Assembly (NCBI GenBank): GCA_026417625.1
Contig: JAOACW010000001.1
Span: 255,542-308,097 of the forward strand
DNA: 52,556 nt
Origin: Syntrophales bacterium
Lineage (GTDB): Bacteria > Desulfobacterota > Syntrophia > Syntrophales > UBA8958
Direction: 5' to 3'
Below the pieces are notes generated by a model. It saw only the letters and a program-made list of their open reading frames with translations, was not told where the DNA came from and ran no database searches. A program made the position numbers and the translations under genes. Below are positions 45,029-52,556 of the stretch, one piece after another (the stretch's first letter is position 1; every line of letters starts with the position of its first letter).

Positions 45029-46228
45029 ATGGCATTAGACTTTACATTCACCGAAGAACAACGCATGCTTGAGGAGCAGGTATACAGGTGGGCAACTACC
45101 TGGCTTGAGCCACAGATGGAGCATCTTTATGAAGTTGACGAAATGCCACCGGATCTTTTTAAGGAACTGGGAAAACTGGGGGTCAATGGTATTGCTTTTG
45201 AGGAGAAATACGGCGGTGCTGGCTTAGGTTATGTGGAAACACTTCTCGTGTATGAAACAATAGCAAGGGTGAGCAATGCTCTTTCCATGACTGTTGGCGC
45301 CAGTCAAACGCTTTGTTTTGACAACGTTCGCCGTAACGCAACAGAGAAACAGAAAGAGTACATCCTCCCCAAGGCCTGCTCCGGTGAGTGGATTGGATGT
45401 CTGGGTATTACAGAGCCCAATGCCGGTTCTGATGCTATGAGCATGCAGACCAGAGCGGAGAAAAAGGGTGATCGTTACATTATCAACGGGAGCAAGATAT
45501 TTATTACAAATGGTCCTGTAGCTGATTTCATGTTGTTCTACGCCAAAACAGATCCTGCTGCTGGTCCTAAGGGTATATCTGCTTTTATCTTTGAGACAGA
45601 GGAGTATAGGAAAAACGGTCAGTTCAAAGTGGAAAAAATCAAAAAGTGGGGTATGAGGACATCTCCAACGGGTTTAATAACGTTCGAGGACATGGAGTTA
45701 CCTGAGGAAAATCTCATAGGCGGTTTGAACAAAGGTGTAGCAGTGCTCACAAGTGGTCTTTGCACCGAGAGAATAACACTATCAGGTTGTTCACTGGGAA
45801 GCCAAAGGGCGTGTCTGGAACTTTCACTTAAATACGCAAAGGAAAGGGTACAGTTCGGTAAGCCCATTGCTTCCTTCCAGGCGATTCAGGAGAAGTTGGC
45901 CAACATGTACTGTGGATACAAGGCTTCCAAATGGATGGCATACAGTGCGGCGGCTTACTGTGATTCCCTGGAGGATAAACGGGGTGGTAAGGGAACAGAC
46001 CTAGATCGTTTGGCAGCTGCTGCATTGCTGTTTGCGGGAGAGATGGGAACAAAAATCGCTCTGGATGCTGTTCAGATCTTTGGCGGTTACGGTTACACCA
46101 CAGAATATCCTGTTTCCAGACACTATCTGGATCAGAAGCTCTGGGAAATTGGTGCTGGTACTTCAGAAATTAGAAGGATGATCATCGCCCGTGAGCTGCT
46201 GCGGGATGATTTCCGGAGTGGTGTCTGA
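45029..46228 (+). CDS. Acyl-CoA dehydrogenase, isovaleryl-CoA dehydrogenase-like
   Basis: 399 residues from the ATG at 45029, preceded by GGAGGAGGAGG; the upstream in-frame TTG lies inside that site. It is an FAD enzyme that desaturates acyl-CoA and passes electrons to ETF. LGITEPNAGSDA, FITNGPVADF and the C-terminal FGGYGYTTEYPVSRHYLD are typical. At the usual catalytic-glutamate place it has alanine (EIGAGTSEIRR). Instead E247 (CTERITLSG) matches the glutamate of isovaleryl-CoA dehydrogenase. This suggests a branched or short-chain substrate. No ETF genes are nearby. Confidence 0.92.
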   Translation: MALDFTFTEEQRMLEEQVYRWATTWLEPQMEHLYEVDEMPPDLFKELGKLGVNGIAFEEKYGGAGLGYVETLLVYETIARVSNALSMTVGASQTLCFDNVRRNATEKQKEYILPKACSGEWIGCLGITEPNAGSDAMSMQTRAEKKGDRYIINGSKIFITNGPVADFMLFYAKTDPAAGPKGISAFIFETEEYRKNGQFKVEKIKKWGMRTSPTGLITFEDMELPEENLIGGLNKGVAVLTSGLCTERITLSGCSLGSQRACLELSLKYAKERVQFGKPIASFQAIQEKLANMYCGYKASKWMAYSAAAYCDSLEDKRGGKGTDLDRLAAAALLFAGEMGTKIALDAVQIFGGYGYTTEYPVSRHYLDQKLWEIGAGTSEIRRMIIARELLRDDFRSGV

Positions 46229-46249
46229 TATATAAATTTAGAGTTTGAT

Positions 46250-46289
46250 GAAAAAGCCGCAGCTGGAAAATCCCTGGCTGCGGCTTTTA
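46250..46289. terminator. Bidirectional rho-independent terminator
   Basis: The stem GCCGCAGC/GCTGCGGC (46256-46263 with 46277-46284) is flanked by five A on the left and a T-rich run on the right, so it works on both strands. It ends the acyl-CoA dehydrogenase transcript and the leftward mnmA transcript, and overlaps the mnmA stop codon region. Confidence 0.82.
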
Positions 46290-47348
46290 TTTTAGGTTTT
46301 CCCGGATAATACCCCCACCGACTACGGTGTCGTCGTCGTAGAGTACAACCGATTGTCCTGGGGTGATGGCTTCTTGGGGTGAGTCAAAGTACACCAGAAT
46401 TTCATTGTCTTTCCAGATTATGTCGCACAAGGCGCCTTTGTGTTGGTAGCGTATTTTTGCGATTGCCCGTCGGGGAGGATTATCTACAAGAAGATTGATG
46501 TTTTCTGCAATGAGGCCTTTTCCTAGGAGTTCTTCTTTAGTACCAACTATTACGCGGTTCAGTGAATAATCCAGGGCCAAAACATAAAGAGGTACTCTTC
46601 CACAAATGCCCAGGCCTTTCCTTTGACCAACAGTATAAAAGGGTAAACCGTGATGCCGTCCCAACAATCTTCCTTGCATGTCAGTTATATCGCCTGGCGT
46701 AAATTGATTATCCCCGTATTGCTCAAGAAGATTTTCTCTTCCGCAGAAGTGGAGAAAACATGCATCCTGGCTTTCTCTTTCAAGTGTAACTTTTAGCTGC
46801 AGATTGTTTGCTATTTTGAGGACCTCCTCTTTTGTGTAGGAGTCAAGGGGGAAAAGTATTTGGGGAAGAACTTCTCTATTTATGCTGTACAAAAAATACG
46901 TTTGGTTTTTTCTCTCGTCCCGCGGTTTCTTAAGAAAGAAACGACCACCTACGCGGTCCAATTTTGCGTAGTGGCCTGTGGCGAGATATGACCCACCCTT
47001 TTCTTTTATCTCTTTGAGGAGGGCTCCAAATTTTATATGGCGATTGCATAGGACGCAGGGATTTGGTGTACGACCTTTTATATATTCCCTAACAAAAGGC
47101 TTTAAGACGTATTCTTCAAATTGGGATGAAAGATCAACTGTGAAGTGTGGTATTTCCAACTCCTCGCAGATACGGCTTGTTTTTTCAATGGTCTCAGATT
47201 CTGCGAGAAACCAGTTTTCATTCCTACTTCTGGATGGGCAAAGCCGCATTGTTACACCAAAAACGTTGTAACCCTTTTCCTTCAGGAGGAGTGCAGCCAC
47301 AGTAGAATCCAAACCACCACTTATGGCTACTGCAACTTTCTCACCCAT
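46287..47348 (-). CDS. mnmA: tRNA-specific 2-thiouridylase MnmA
   Basis: 353 residues. It inserts the sulphur at position 2 of U34 in tRNAs for Lys, Glu and Gln. The PP-loop SGGLDST (9-15) activates the uridine with ATP. The catalytic cysteines are in GRTPNPCVLCNRHIKFG and ESQDACFLH. VGQRKGLGI is a further family motif. It is last in a leftward group after the SagB-like gene, 18 bases apart. Confidence 0.95.
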   Translation of the reverse strand: MGEKVAVAISGGLDSTVAALLLKEKGYNVFGVTMRLCPSRSRNENWFLAESETIEKTSRICEELEIPHFTVDLSSQFEEYVLKPFVREYIKGRTPNPCVLCNRHIKFGALLKEIKEKGGSYLATGHYAKLDRVGGRFFLKKPRDERKNQTYFLYSINREVLPQILFPLDSYTKEEVLKIANNLQLKVTLERESQDACFLHFCGRENLLEQYGDNQFTPGDITDMQGRLLGRHHGLPFYTVGQRKGLGICGRVPLYVLALDYSLNRVIVGTKEELLGKGLIAENINLLVDNPPRRAIAKIRYQHKGALCDIIWKDNEILVYFDSPQEAITPGQSVVLYDDDTVVGGGIIRENLK

Positions 47349-47366
47349 ATTTTTTCTTTTCTGATT

Positions 47367-48044
47367 TTACTTTTTTTCACCCACCGGTAGGAGATAGAGA
47401 GGTATCTCTTCACGTTCGAGTTTGAGTACTCGGTGAACTTCGTCATCGTAAAAGGCACCTACAGGAACAGAGGCGAGGTTTAGGGCCACAGCTTGAAGAT
47501 GGAAGTTTTGAGCGGCATGTCCTACCTCAATCATCACGTATCTTTCTCCCCTTTTGCCGTATTTTCTCGTCACACGTTCGAATACGGCCGCTATCACAAA
47601 GACTGAGGGAGCCGATGCTATGCAGTCCTGACCTAGAGCAGCTCGGCTCAGAGACACACGAACATCACCTTCCACTTTTAATTCCAATCTATGTTTGTGC
47701 GGGATGTACTTGTATACCCCGTCTGGCAGAACGACGTATACCTCTAGAGGATAAAGGGCCCCTGCAGAAGGGGTAGTTCTCCCACCCCATTTTCTCGTGA
47801 TACCCTGAAGGGCAAAGCAAAGTTGAGAGAGCTCTTCTTTTGTTAACGAGCGTTGCGTGAACGCCCGCACAGACTCTCGCTTCACAATGGTTTCTTCTAT
47901 AGACATCTTTCCTGTTTTTGTCGGTGTCGGCAAGTCGATTACCTTACCTATCTTTGAGTTTACCATCCTTACCTCCCCTTCAAATAGCAAAAGTAGGAAG
48001 ATTAAAAAAGTTAATAACCCTATCTGTTTTATTCTGCAATGCAT
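47367..48044 (-). CDS. SagB-type nitroreductase-fold oxidoreductase, membrane-anchored
   Basis: 225 residues. A hydrophobic N-terminus (IGLLTFLIFLLLLFEG) predicts a signal peptide or anchor, which is unusual for the family; a start at MVNSKIGK (47966) would remove it. The FMN-binding fold shows IVKRESVRAFTQRSLTKEEL, TTPSAGALYPLEVYVVL and IEVGHAAQNFHLQAVALNL. SagB relatives oxidise azolines in peptide toxins, but many free-standing ones act on unknown substrates. No leader-peptide or cyclase gene is near. It lies 6 bases after the histidine kinase. Confidence 0.82.
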   Translation of the reverse strand: MHCRIKQIGLLTFLIFLLLLFEGEVRMVNSKIGKVIDLPTPTKTGKMSIEETIVKRESVRAFTQRSLTKEELSQLCFALQGITRKWGGRTTPSAGALYPLEVYVVLPDGVYKYIPHKHRLELKVEGDVRVSLSRAALGQDCIASAPSVFVIAAVFERVTRKYGKRGERYVMIEVGHAAQNFHLQAVALNLASVPVGAFYDDEVHRVLKLEREEIPLYLLPVGEKK

Positions 48045-48050
48045 TGATTA

Positions 48051-51000
48051 TTATTTACCAAATGCGTTTTTTATTTCTAAGGCAAGTTTTTTCATCGTGT
48101 AAGGTTTTTTCAGGAAACTTACAGCTCCTATTTTCAAAGCTTCTTTTACACGATCTGTTTCAGAAAAACCACTAACAAGAATGACTTTTTGATCGGGTTT
48201 CAGACGTTTAATCCTTTTGAAGGTTTCCAATCCGTCAATGCCAGGAGACATAATCATGTCTAGTAGAACGAGATCAACGTCGTTCTCTTTGACGAATTTC
48301 TCTGCCTCCTCGCCACTGGATACAACGGACACATTGTACCCAAGATGAGTCAGCAGATGTTGGGCCAGAGTCCGTTGCTCTCTTATATCATCAACGACCA
48401 GTATTGTTTCTCCATGGCCCTTTATATCCTCTATGTTGGGTTCCTTTTCTATTTCTATTTCTTCCATCGTTACCGGGAAGTAGAGGTGAAAGGTTGTTCC
48501 TTTCCCTTCTTCACTTATTACATCGATAAACCCCTGATGATCTTTCACAACCCCCCAAACCACCGTAAGTCCGAGCCCTGTACCGCTTCTACCCATCACT
48601 TTCTTTGTGTAAAAAGGTTCGAATATGTGTTCAATGTCTTCAGGAGAGATTCCCGGACCATCGTCTGATACGGAAAGTCTGACGTAATTTCCTTCTTTTA
48701 ATTCTTCAAATCCCTCGATGGTAGTATCGAGATAGCAATTTTCCGTTTTTATTACGATTTTCCCTTCTCCTTTTATGGCCTCTGCCGCATTGGAAACCAG
48801 GTTCATAACCACATTTGTGAGATGGGCTGGAGATCCTTTTATGTTGAGGAGGTCACTTTCGAGGTCGGTGTAGATACTAACGTGGGGGTGGTATGTTTTC
48901 AACTTTTCACATATGGTTGAATTTAAATAGTCGAGAACGATGTTGTTTAGGTTGACCACCTCCTGGGTGATTACTCCTCTCCGAGCGAGGGTGAGGAGGT
49001 CCTGGATGATGGCAGCACTCCTCATGCTGGAATTCAGAATCCCGTCCACAAATCTCCGCAGGGGGTGTGTTCCATCAATTTTCTGGGCCAACAGTTCTGC
49101 GTAACCCACCACTACCCCTATGGTATTGTTAAGATCGTGGGCGACCCCACCCGCGAGTATACCTATAAGTTCCATCTTCTCTGCGCGGCGGAGTTTTTCT
49201 TCCAACCTTTTACGATCCGTTATGTCTCTTATGCACTCTATGGCCCCAACGATTTCCCCCTTCCTGTTTCTAAGCACTGTGGCTTTTGCAGAGAGGAAAC
49301 GTGCCCCTCCCGGGAGAGTAGGTGTATATGCTTCTCCAAATACTACATCACCTGTTGTTTCGAAGGTTGTGTACTTTGTTTCCATATCTTCTAATTTGGA
49401 AAGGGCTATGTCTATTAAAATGGGCCTCCTATATCCATAGAAGGGCAGTGCGTATTCGTAGTTGTCCTTGCCGAGCATTTTTTCCGCCGGCACACCTGTC
49501 ATTTCCTCAATTGCTCTGTTCCAGAATATAACCCTACCTTTCTCGTTTATGGCGAAGGTGGCATCAGGCAGAAAGTTCAGGATCTCGAATAGTTGTCGTT
49601 CAGATTCATTTCGGGCTTCTTCGTTTCTTTTGTGTTCGAGAATATTCCACACCATATCGGCGAGGTATGTTACGAGATCCTCATCTAGAGTCGTGTAATT
49701 TCCTGGTTTGTTTCCAAATGCTATGGCTGCCATTATTTTCCCTTCTCGCATAACGGGCACTGCGATGAATCTTGTCAATTCGGGAAGCTTATCAGAAGGT
49801 GTGATATTCGGAGTGTAATGCTCAAGATTGTTGTAAATACAGGGTTTTTTTGCCAAGATACACTCGGATAAAGGATACTTCAGAATGAGAGGGAGTACTC
49901 TTTCCTCAATAAGAGACATGTGTTTGTCTTCTGCATTTTCTCTGAGGAAAATTTGAGTTTGAATTCTACCATCTTCAACACGGGCGAAAAACCCAATGGG
50001 GCTTTCAACTAGTAAACTCGTCTCTTCTAAGGCCTGTTTTATGATTTCCTGGGTGCTGTGGATCATAGCCGACTCGTAGAGTTGGAAATGGATTTTAAAC
50101 ATCTCTTCTCGCAAACATCGTTCCGTAACATCTGTAAAAAAACACAATACAGCTGGTTTATTTTCCCAGAGGATGTTTGTCATCGTAATCTGGACACGTT
50201 TACTGGAACCATTTCCCACAAAGATTTTTACAACAAGAGGCGAAGATACGCCTTGCATAAGACATTCTTTTTGTTGGTACTGGAATAGTTCATAGTCTTC
50301 GGTGTTCAGAAAATCCCGTAATGATATTTTTTCCAAATTATCTTCATGAATTCCCAATAGCTGAATGGACCTTCTATTGGCAAAAACTATCGATTCGTTT
50401 TGGATTACTAGAATACCCTCCTGGGCATTTTCGACCACCAGACGGTGTTTTTTCTCACTTTCCATAAGGGCTTTTTCCATCTGTAGACGATGACTAATGA
50501 GGAGTATCATGCCCAGAAAGATAGAAAATGCTATGCCTCCAATAATGAGCAATAAGTCCCGGGGATGAACTTTGTCACTGGGGATTTCCATGGGCATTGA
50601 AGAGCATATATAAAGATTGCTATAGCCTACTGGTAATACCAATGATAGCCACGCTTTGCCATCGTAATTACAGGTGAAAAAACTTGAAGTAGATTTTATT
50701 TTTACAGGATCAATTTCACAGGGTGGAGGTGACTTGTCGGATTGCCATATGATATGCATTGACGAACCATTGTAGCTGATTAGGTAGTTTTTCTCTTCCG
50801 TTGAGCCTGTCTGTGCCACTATGTGTCGCAGTGTTGCAGGGTTAAGCCAGGCGAGAAGTTGACCGACGTATACGTTTTTGTAGTATACAGCCTGTGATGC
50901 GATTATGTCCCTGTTATCTTTTAACGTGACCAAAGTGGCTCTCTGAAATTGAGGCATGAGCAGTGACTTCCACTGGTATGGTCTTTTGTAGGGCCCCACA

Positions 51001-51404
51001 TCCGCGATGACATTTCCATTTCTGTCAATTAGAGCGATCCGTAAATATATGTCCAATCCCTCGGTGTGTTTCCTGTAAATGAGATTCTCTAGATATTGTT
51101 TCACGAAGTGTAAACTGTAACCCAATCCGAATTTCATGCTCATACCTAGGGATTTGCTTTCGAAGAAAACACCAAGCTCGTTGCTTTGGGAGATATTTAT
51201 GAGGTCTTCTCTTATATCTTTAAGATAGAAGTTAAGGAAGTTGGCCCTTGAGAGTCTTTCTGCTTTTATTCTATCGATGTGAGCTTCCCGAAGATCTGAG
51301 GCGTAGTGGTATAGAAGAAATAGGAGAGTACAGACAAATAAAAAGATCACTGTGGCAGCAAGAAGAGGGACAAAGTTTTGGAGTTTCCAGCCACGGGGAA
51401 TCAT
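48051..51404 (-). CDS. Hybrid sensor histidine kinase (PAS-GAF-PAS-HisKA-HATPase-REC)
   Basis: 1117 residues. Membrane helices at about 11-33 and 283-305 enclose a 250-residue periplasmic sensor domain of the Cache type. PAS domains lie at about 315-430 and 600-732 with a GAF domain between (440-590). The H-box is GGVAHDLNNTIG with phosphorylated H756. The ATPase boxes are NLVSNAAEAI, DDGPGIS and GTGLGLTVVWG. A C-terminal receiver (999-1115) has D1049 and the K1100 pocket. The gene starts 2 bases after a periplasmic binding protein, a likely sensing partner. No DNA-binding regulator is next to it. Confidence 0.93.
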   Translation of the reverse strand: MIPRGWKLQNFVPLLAATVIFLFVCTLLFLLYHYASDLREAHIDRIKAERLSRANFLNFYLKDIREDLINISQSNELGVFFESKSLGMSMKFGLGYSLHFVKQYLENLIYRKHTEGLDIYLRIALIDRNGNVIADVGPYKRPYQWKSLLMPQFQRATLVTLKDNRDIIASQAVYYKNVYVGQLLAWLNPATLRHIVAQTGSTEEKNYLISYNGSSMHIIWQSDKSPPPCEIDPVKIKSTSSFFTCNYDGKAWLSLVLPVGYSNLYICSSMPMEIPSDKVHPRDLLLIIGGIAFSIFLGMILLISHRLQMEKALMESEKKHRLVVENAQEGILVIQNESIVFANRRSIQLLGIHEDNLEKISLRDFLNTEDYELFQYQQKECLMQGVSSPLVVKIFVGNGSSKRVQITMTNILWENKPAVLCFFTDVTERCLREEMFKIHFQLYESAMIHSTQEIIKQALEETSLLVESPIGFFARVEDGRIQTQIFLRENAEDKHMSLIEERVLPLILKYPLSECILAKKPCIYNNLEHYTPNITPSDKLPELTRFIAVPVMREGKIMAAIAFGNKPGNYTTLDEDLVTYLADMVWNILEHKRNEEARNESERQLFEILNFLPDATFAINEKGRVIFWNRAIEEMTGVPAEKMLGKDNYEYALPFYGYRRPILIDIALSKLEDMETKYTTFETTGDVVFGEAYTPTLPGGARFLSAKATVLRNRKGEIVGAIECIRDITDRKRLEEKLRRAEKMELIGILAGGVAHDLNNTIGVVVGYAELLAQKIDGTHPLRRFVDGILNSSMRSAAIIQDLLTLARRGVITQEVVNLNNIVLDYLNSTICEKLKTYHPHVSIYTDLESDLLNIKGSPAHLTNVVMNLVSNAAEAIKGEGKIVIKTENCYLDTTIEGFEELKEGNYVRLSVSDDGPGISPEDIEHIFEPFYTKKVMGRSGTGLGLTVVWGVVKDHQGFIDVISEEGKGTTFHLYFPVTMEEIEIEKEPNIEDIKGHGETILVVDDIREQRTLAQHLLTHLGYNVSVVSSGEEAEKFVKENDVDLVLLDMIMSPGIDGLETFKRIKRLKPDQKVILVSGFSETDRVKEALKIGAVSFLKKPYTMKKLALEIKNAFGK

Positions 51405-51406
51405 TT

Positions 51407-52297
51407 CTAGAGATCACCTTTTCTGGTTTTTTTGAAGAACTCTGGGTCGAAATTTCGGGCATGGGGGTAGTACTTTTTTACGATCCTATGATATCGACCG
51501 TCGTTCATTAATTTTGCGAGAAAACGATCAAACTCTTCTTTGAGTTGAGGAGCGTCCTTAGAAAAGGCAGCTGCCATGTACTGTTTGTCACTTACGGGAC
51601 CTATTATCTTTAAAAGGCCCGGCCATCTCTGAAGAGCCACAAGCGCATCGGGAAGATCAAGTAAGGCCACTTCGGCTTTGCCCTCTAGTACAGCGGGGGC
51701 AATGTCATTGATAGAACCTGGGAAATCTACAAGTTTCCCTGCAATAATCTCAAGGCCGTAGAGGTGAGGATCTAGACACGTTCCGAATTTTCCCATAATT
51801 GTTTTCCCCGTGATAGTCTTTCTTGTGGCCTCAATGTCCCTGTCCACGTTTCCATGGGAGATAATGGGTTTCATTGGGGAATCCTTTCGTGTAACTGCCC
51901 ATACCTGATTGGGGAAGAGTGGTTTGGAAAAACTTACTATTTTCTCGCGCCATGGTAGCACTGTGATACCCGATGCGGCAACATCGCCCTTTATGGGTAC
52001 CTTTTCAATGAATTCCACTTCATCTTTTCCTTTGGGTTTTACCTTAAAACCGGTAAGATCCCCGAACACCTCGTGCCAGTCCGTTTTTACAAACTCGTAG
52101 CGAACACCGAGATGGTTGGCGAACAATCTCATTATATCTACATCCATGCCTTCTCCTGTGCCTGTCACGAATTTGGCATAGGGTATGCCTAAATGACGCA
52201 ACACGCCTCGTTCGCGGACCTCTTTGAGATCTGCAAGTGATGGATCTGACATTGATATGAGGAATATTATGGAGTAAATAAAAATTAAACGACGCAT
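51407..52297 (-). CDS. Periplasmic solute-binding protein (family 3)
   Basis: 296 residues with a signal peptide (residues 1-22, ending near SLAD). The mature part has the family 3 pattern: LREVRERGVLR-like start, GMDVDIMRLFANHLGVRYEFVKTDW, DVAASGITVLPWREKIVSFSKPLF and DLPDALVALQ. Such proteins bind amino acids or other small solutes. No permease or ATPase gene is near; the kinase gene follows after 2 bases, so it probably feeds the sensor instead of a transporter. A GAGGAT site precedes the ATG. Confidence 0.88.
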   Translation of the reverse strand: MRRLIFIYSIIFLISMSDPSLADLKEVRERGVLRHLGIPYAKFVTGTGEGMDVDIMRLFANHLGVRYEFVKTDWHEVFGDLTGFKVKPKGKDEVEFIEKVPIKGDVAASGITVLPWREKIVSFSKPLFPNQVWAVTRKDSPMKPIISHGNVDRDIEATRKTITGKTIMGKFGTCLDPHLYGLEIIAGKLVDFPGSINDIAPAVLEGKAEVALLDLPDALVALQRWPGLLKIIGPVSDKQYMAAAFSKDAPQLKEEFDRFLAKLMNDGRYHRIVKKYYPHARNFDPEFFKKTRKGDL

Positions 52298-52419
52298 AGT
52301 TATCCTCGTTTTGATTTTACCAGAATAAGCGCAAAAAATATACCAAATCGGGGACTGCGGAAGTTAATTTTTTATCAGTTGACATGCTCAAAGGGAAGAA
52401 AGTAAATGTCTCTATAGTC

Positions 52420-52556
52420 ATGAAGAAGGAAGTTATTTTTTTGTTTGGTGTTGGTTTGTTTTTTTCCACGGCTCTTTGTAGCTATGCTCGGGAAGAGACG
52501 GTGCGTCTAGTCTTTCGCAAGCATGGTTCATATAAAGGTCATACTTATGTGTACAC
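52420..52556 (+). CDS. Exported protein, 5' part only
   Basis: An ATG followed by 45 codons that run off the end of the window. The start encodes a signal peptide (KKEVIFLFGVGLFFSTALCSYA), and the mature part begins REETVRLVFRKHGSYKGHTYVY. The ribosome site is weak. Nothing more can be said of the protein; it diverges from the binding-protein gene. Confidence 0.5.
   Translation, partial: MKKEVIFLFGVGLFFSTALCSYAREETVRLVFRKHGSYKGHTYVY

Noticed and set aside
47367-48044. Thiazole/oxazole peptide toxin cluster
   Set aside because: The SagB-like gene has no SagC/SagD cyclase or precursor peptide nearby; its neighbours are a kinase and mnmA.

Overview
The window looks like a chromosomal segment of an anaerobic Gram-negative bacterium, most probably of the Desulfobacterota (old Deltaproteobacteria, Syntrophia-like). 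The outer-membrane sugar genes (hldD, kdsB and a KdnB/KdnA pair) and a lipoprotein gene indicate a Gram-negative envelope. FeoB, cobamide genes, a molybdopterin oxidoreductase, an acyl-CoA dehydrogenase and a thiolase indicate anaerobic life. The taxon is an inference from gene families; no rRNA is present. Gene density is very high and many genes overlap or abut.

1-13.2 kb: the end of a deoxyhypusine-synthase-family gene and a tRNA-Ala(CGC) are followed by a long rightward array. It holds two tandem PilT-type ATPases, a degenerate receiver protein, enolase, a small unknown protein, a cobamide block (cbiR, cobU, cobT, cobS), an envelope-sugar block (Fe-alcohol dehydrogenase KdnB-like, aminotransferase KdnA-like, hldD, kdsB) and rsmG. 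The envelope block predicts 8-amino-Kdo in the lipopolysaccharide.

13.2-24.4 kb: the replication-origin neighbourhood is parA-parB-dnaA-[DnaA boxes]-dnaN-gyrB-gyrA, followed by archease and RtcB (RNA repair/ligation). The G/C bias of the + strand changes across this region, from C-rich coding strands on the left to G-rich ones on the right, as expected near oriC.

24.4-38.7 kb: a mixed accessory stretch. It holds a cytidylate-kinase-like protein, thiolase, a class I glutamine-amidotransferase-like hydrolase coupled to an AmpG-like permease, two metallo-beta-lactamase-fold hydrolases, a PaaI-type thioesterase, two tandem nine-cysteine mini-proteins, a flavodoxin, a three-gene carbohydrate cluster (LsrF-like aldolase, zinc alcohol dehydrogenase, two-domain class II aldolase) and a fused FeoA-FeoB iron transporter.

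38.7-52.6 kb: mostly leftward genes. One group is fmt-rsmB-lipoprotein-DUF2939-molybdopterin oxidoreductase. A second is a periplasmic binding protein, a hybrid histidine kinase, a SagB-like oxidoreductase and mnmA. Between them lie a 42-residue arginine-rich protein with its own promoter, a roughly 650-base stretch without a clear gene, and an isovaleryl-CoA-dehydrogenase-like acyl-CoA dehydrogenase. The window ends inside a rightward exported protein.

No CRISPR array, insertion sequence, phage gene or obvious novel defence system was seen. The most unusual items are the Kdo8N gene block, the cobamide-remodelling block, the LsrF/ADH/aldolase cluster with a cysteine-bearing aldolase, the paired nine-cysteine proteins, and an Asp-for-Cys change in the FeS motif of the molybdopterin enzyme.
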